From the NCBI GenBank assembly GCA_946613955.1, contig CAMOGC010000056.1, forward strand, positions 1 to 9,434: 9,434 nt of DNA, in the 5' to 3' direction. Below, piece after piece: positions 7,089 to 9,434 of the stretch (its first letter is position 1; the number at the start of each line of letters is the position of its first letter). Made by a program: the position numbers and the translations under genes. Source of the DNA: an uncultured Clostridia bacterium (GTDB lineage Bacteria; Bacillota_A; Clostridia; Christensenellales; Aristaeellaceae). A model generated the notes under the pieces. That model did not search any database and was not told the origin of the DNA. It saw only the letters and a program-made list of their open reading frames with translations.

Positions 7089-7990
7089 ATACCACGCTTT
7101 TGATCATGGCCGCAGGCCTCGGTTCCCGCTACGGCGGCAACAAACAGATCGACCGGATCGGCCCCAACGGTGAAATCCTGATGGAATACTCCATCCATGA
7201 CGCGGTGGAGGCGGGCTTCGACAAGGTTGTTTTTGTCATCCGCAAAAGCATGGACGCCCTGTTCCGCGAAATGATCGGTGACAAGATCGCCAGGAAGGTG
7301 CAGGTGGCCTACGCTTATCAGGAATATGATTCCCTGCCCGGCGGCTTCCAGGCCCCCGCGGAGCGGACCAAGCCCTATGGCACGGTGCACGCGGTCCTGT
7401 GCGCGAAGAACGTCATACATGAGCCCTTCGCCGTCATTAACGCCGATGACTATTACGGCAAGGACGCCTTCGTCGCCATGGCGAAAAACCTCCGGACCCT
7501 GCAGGAAAAGCCCAACACCGCCTCCATGGTGGCCTATTATCTGAAGAACACGGTTTCCAAAAACGGCCATGTGACCCGCGGCGTCTGCACGAAGGACGCG
7601 GAAGGAAACCTGGAAAAGGTCACCGAGACCTACAAGATCCTCCCCTTCGAGGATGGAACCATCCGGGATATTAACGACGACCCCAACGGCGTGATTCTGG
7701 ATCCCAACGCCCTGGTCTCCATGAACTTCTGGGGCTTCGCGCCTTCCTTCTTCGACGCCGCCGAGCGCTATCTGAAGGACTTCCTGTTCTCCGCCGACGG
7801 GGATCCCCTGAAGAAGGAATACGTTCTCCCCGCCCTGGTGGATACCATGATGCATCAGGATGGGCTGAAGGTGCAGGTGCTTTCCACCGACGCGATCTGG
7901 TTCGGCGTGACTTATAAGGAAGACAAGGCCTATGTGACCGGGGAGCTCAAGAAGCTTCACGACTGCGGCGCCTATCCCCCCGCCCTCTGA
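7085..7990 (+). CDS. Sugar-phosphate nucleotidyltransferase family protein
   Basis: This is a 301-residue cytosolic NTP_transferase-type enzyme, expected to make an NDP-sugar from NTP and a sugar-1-phosphate. The N-terminal Rossmann fold begins TTLLIMAAGLGSRYGG, with the nucleotide-binding loop G11 to K20. KPYGTVHAV (96-104) matches the base-recognition segment, NADDYYG (119-125) holds the probable metal-binding Asp pair, and VSMNFWGF (211-218) and WFGVTYKED (272-280) lie near the sugar site. The GGNKQ ending of the loop differs from the P-x-K pattern of glucose-1-phosphate thymidylyl- and uridylyltransferases, so I do not assign a substrate. The start overlaps the transferase stop (ATGA), suggesting the product feeds the same glycan pathway. 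A hairpin terminator follows 9 nt after the stop region. Confidence 0.88.
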   Translation: MNTTLLIMAAGLGSRYGGNKQIDRIGPNGEILMEYSIHDAVEAGFDKVVFVIRKSMDALFREMIGDKIARKVQVAYAYQEYDSLPGGFQAPAERTKPYGTVHAVLCAKNVIHEPFAVINADDYYGKDAFVAMAKNLRTLQEKPNTASMVAYYLKNTVSKNGHVTRGVCTKDAEGNLEKVTETYKILPFEDGTIRDINDDPNGVILDPNALVSMNFWGFAPSFFDAAERYLKDFLFSADGDPLKKEYVLPALVDTMMHQDGLKVQVLSTDAIWFGVTYKEDKAYVTGELKKLHDCGAYPPAL

Positions 7991-7998
7991 TGCAGGAC

Positions 7999-8025
7999 AG
8001 CCCCGCGGTTTCCCGCGGGGCTTTT
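7999..8025 (+). terminator. Terminator-like hairpin between the nucleotidyltransferase gene and galE
   Basis: AGCCCCGCGG (7999-8008) and CCGCGGGGCT (8013-8022) pair perfectly over 10 bp around a TTTC loop. Only four T residues (8022-8025) follow. The stem is very stable but the T-run is short, so termination may be partial. I see no clear promoter between it and galE, which suggests read-through sets galE level. Confidence 0.7.
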
Positions 8026-8028
8026 GCT

Positions 8029-8046
8029 CCGGGGCGCGATCCCCGG
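8029..8046 (+). repeat. Second small hairpin upstream of galE
   Basis: CCGGGG (8029-8034) and CCCCGG (8041-8046) can pair over 6 bp with a 6-nt loop. It sits 20 nt before the galE ribosome binding site and directly after the first hairpin. No T-run follows, so it is not a terminator on its own. Confidence 0.4.
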
Positions 8047-8081
8047 CCTCGAAAAAACACCGGAAGAAGGAGAAAACTCCC

Positions 8082-9098
8082 ATGAAAATACTGCTGACCG
8101 GCGGTGCCGGTTTCATCGCCACCCATACCTGCGTGGAGCTCTGCGGGGCCGGGCATGACCCGGTCATCGTGGACAACTATGTCAACAGCAGTCCTGAAGC
8201 GATCCGCCGTCTGGAAAAGATCGTCGGCCGCTCCATCCCCCATTATGAGGCGGACGTGGCCGACAAGGCGGCCATGACGAAAATCTTCGACGAAAACGCC
8301 TTTGACGCCGTCATCCATTTCGCCGGCCTGAAGGCTGTGGGCGAAAGCGTCGCCCAGCCCCTCCGCTATTATCGGAACAATCTGGATACGACCCTGACGC
8401 TGATGGAGGTCATGCAGGCCCACGGCGTCAAGCGCATCGTCTTTTCCTCCTCCGCCACCGTCTATGGCAACCAGCCCGTGGTTCCCTACCGCGAGGACAT
8501 GCCTTCCCTGGGCTGCACCAATCCCTACGGCTGGACCAAGTTCATGATCGAAAAGATCCTGGAGGGCCAGGCGCACGCGGATCCCGAGTGGAGCGTCGTC
8601 CTGCTTCGGTATTTCAATCCCATCGGCGCCCACTCCTCCGGCCTTATCGGCGAGGATCCCTCCGGCATTCCCAATAACCTGATGCCCTATATCGCCAAGG
8701 TCGCCGTGGGCGAGCTGGATCATCTGAACGTCTTCGGCAACGACTACCCGACGAAGGACGGAACCGGCGTCCGGGATTACATCCATGTGGTGGATCTGGG
8801 CCGGGGCCACGTTCTCGCCTGCGACTACGCCGCGAAGCGGACGGGCTGCGAGATCATCAATCTGGGCACCGGCGTGGGCTATTCCGTGCTCGATCTGGTG
8901 CACACCTTCGAGCGGGTCAACAACATTAAAATCCCCTACGTCATCGCGCCCCGCCGCGCCGGCGACATCGCCGAAAACTACGCCGACCCCTCCAAGGCCT
9001 GGAAGCTGCTGGGCTGGAAGGCGGAAAAGACCCTGGAGGACATGTGCCGCGACACCTACCATTTCCAGTCCCTTAATCCCAAGGGTTATCATGGCTGA
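8082..9098 (+). CDS. galE: UDP-glucose 4-epimerase GalE
   Basis: GalE interconverts UDP-glucose and UDP-galactose (some members also UDP-GlcNAc and UDP-GalNAc) using tightly bound NAD, in the cytosol. The 338-residue length is typical. The NAD-binding loop TGGAGFI is at residues 6-12. FSSSATVYG (121-129) carries catalytic S124. YGWTK gives Y149 and K153, the same numbering as the E. coli enzyme as I recall it. Other family stretches are RYFNPIGAH, GTGVRDYIHVVDL and a C-terminal AENYADPSKAWKLLGW. The ATG at 8082 has AAGGAG with 9 nt spacing. It lies 91 nt after the nucleotidyltransferase, behind a hairpin, so its expression may be partly uncoupled. It probably supplies UDP-Gal or UDP-GalNAc for the glycan started by the upstream transferase. 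Confidence 0.96.
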   Translation: MKILLTGGAGFIATHTCVELCGAGHDPVIVDNYVNSSPEAIRRLEKIVGRSIPHYEADVADKAAMTKIFDENAFDAVIHFAGLKAVGESVAQPLRYYRNNLDTTLTLMEVMQAHGVKRIVFSSSATVYGNQPVVPYREDMPSLGCTNPYGWTKFMIEKILEGQAHADPEWSVVLLRYFNPIGAHSSGLIGEDPSGIPNNLMPYIAKVAVGELDHLNVFGNDYPTKDGTGVRDYIHVVDLGRGHVLACDYAAKRTGCEIINLGTGVGYSVLDLVHTFERVNNIKIPYVIAPRRAGDIAENYADPSKAWKLLGWKAEKTLEDMCRDTYHFQSLNPKGYHG

Positions 9099-9225
9099 CG
9101 CGGCGAGGGTACTCCCCTTCCGCATCCCCCGGATATCATTCCCGGGGAACATTCCTGGATGAACAATCCCCGACAAAACTGCTCCGGAGCGACCGCCGCT
9201 CCCCATGTCGTTTTACCTGACCAAT

Positions 9226-9262
9226 CTGGCTCCATCCTGAAAATGGTGGAGCCAGTTTTATT
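9226..9262 (+). terminator. Rho-independent terminator of the glycan module
   Basis: CTGGCTCCA (9226-9234) and TGGAGCCAG (9247-9255) form a perfect 9-bp stem, extendable by a T-G and a C-G pair, with an 8-nt loop. TTTTATT follows at once. It lies 128 nt after the galE stop. On the minus strand no T-run follows, so it acts in the plus direction. Confidence 0.85.
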
Positions 9263-9396
9263 TCTCCATTTACCTCCGGGTCATCCCCGGCAACCGCCTG
9301 TTGGAATTCACTCTCGCCGGCTTTCATCCGCATAACAAACATCTCATCGTTTCCGGCAGCAAAAACAACCGTCCTTTTGTTTACGCGGACAGCGCG

Positions 9397-9410
9397 GCGA
9401 AGCGCTTCGC
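9397..9410. repeat. 14-bp perfect palindrome near the right edge
   Basis: GCGAAGCGCTTCGC reads the same on both strands. A further small inverted repeat, CCTGG (9414-9418) and CCAGG (9426-9430), follows. It could be a dispersed intergenic repeat or an operator for a gene beyond the window; nothing here decides between these. Confidence 0.45.
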
Positions 9411-9434
9411 TCCCCTGGTTCTGAGCCAGGACAG

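Larger units (their letters stand above)
9099..9434. other. Unassigned region downstream of galE
   Basis: These 336 nt hold no gene I can support. They contain the terminator at 9226-9262, weak hairpin arms CCCCGG/CCGGGG (9127-9132 and 9142-9147), a palindrome GCTCCGGAGC (9181-9190) and a 14-bp palindrome at 9397-9410. One plus frame (from 9241) and one minus frame (to 9136) are open to the right edge. Neither has a start with a ribosome binding site or any family similarity I recognise. Confidence 0.5.

Noticed and set aside
5646..9206. Long minus-strand frames opposite the sugar transferase, nucleotidyltransferase and galE
   Set aside because: The plus strand encodes three clear enzyme families there. 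The minus frames have no recognisable domains and are His/Asp/Gly-rich complements of the real codons.
9136..9342. Minus-strand 68-codon frame
   Set aside because: It crosses the galE terminator, has no ribosome binding site at its ATG and no recognisable similarity.

Overview
The window looks like a chromosomal segment of a GC-rich member of the Bacillota, probably a clostridial lineage. The reasons are the tilS-hpt-ftsH gene order, which is typical of that phylum, strong AAGGAGG-type ribosome binding sites, use of TTG and GTG starts, and Thr/Pro-rich extracytoplasmic linkers. The exact lineage cannot be fixed from the sequence. I see no RNA genes, mobile elements or CRISPR array.

The left part (1 to 5338) is one minus-strand operon, read right to left. 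It starts with an unrecognised 592-residue membrane protein, followed by tilS (tRNA-Ile lysidine synthetase), hpt (hypoxanthine phosphoribosyltransferase) and ftsH (membrane AAA+ protease, cut off by the window edge). The genes are packed tightly: 4 nt between the first two, an ATGA overlap between tilS and hpt, and the ftsH ribosome binding site lying against the hpt stop codon.

The middle (5339 to 5663) is a divergent control region. It has one good sigma-A-type promoter facing each way, an inverted repeat between them, and a leader of about 144 nt on the minus side.

The right part (5664 to 9098) is a plus-strand surface-glycan module. It encodes a polyprenyl-phosphate glycosyl-1-phosphate transferase, a sugar-nucleotidyltransferase overlapping it by ATGA, and galE. 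A terminator-like hairpin separates galE from the first two genes, and a second, clearer terminator follows galE. Together these genes would make an activated sugar, epimerise UDP-Glc/UDP-Gal (or the GlcNAc/GalNAc pair), and load the first sugar phosphate onto the lipid carrier for a polysaccharide or glycoconjugate. The last 170 nt or so are unassigned.

The most unusual item is the first gene of the minus operon. Its N-terminal 258 residues form a Tyr/Gly/Gln/Ala low-complexity region with 25 tyrosines and no acidic residue, resembling the GYGQ-type sequences of condensate-forming proteins. Three membrane helices, a probable NTF2-like domain and a C-terminal Cys/His cluster follow it.
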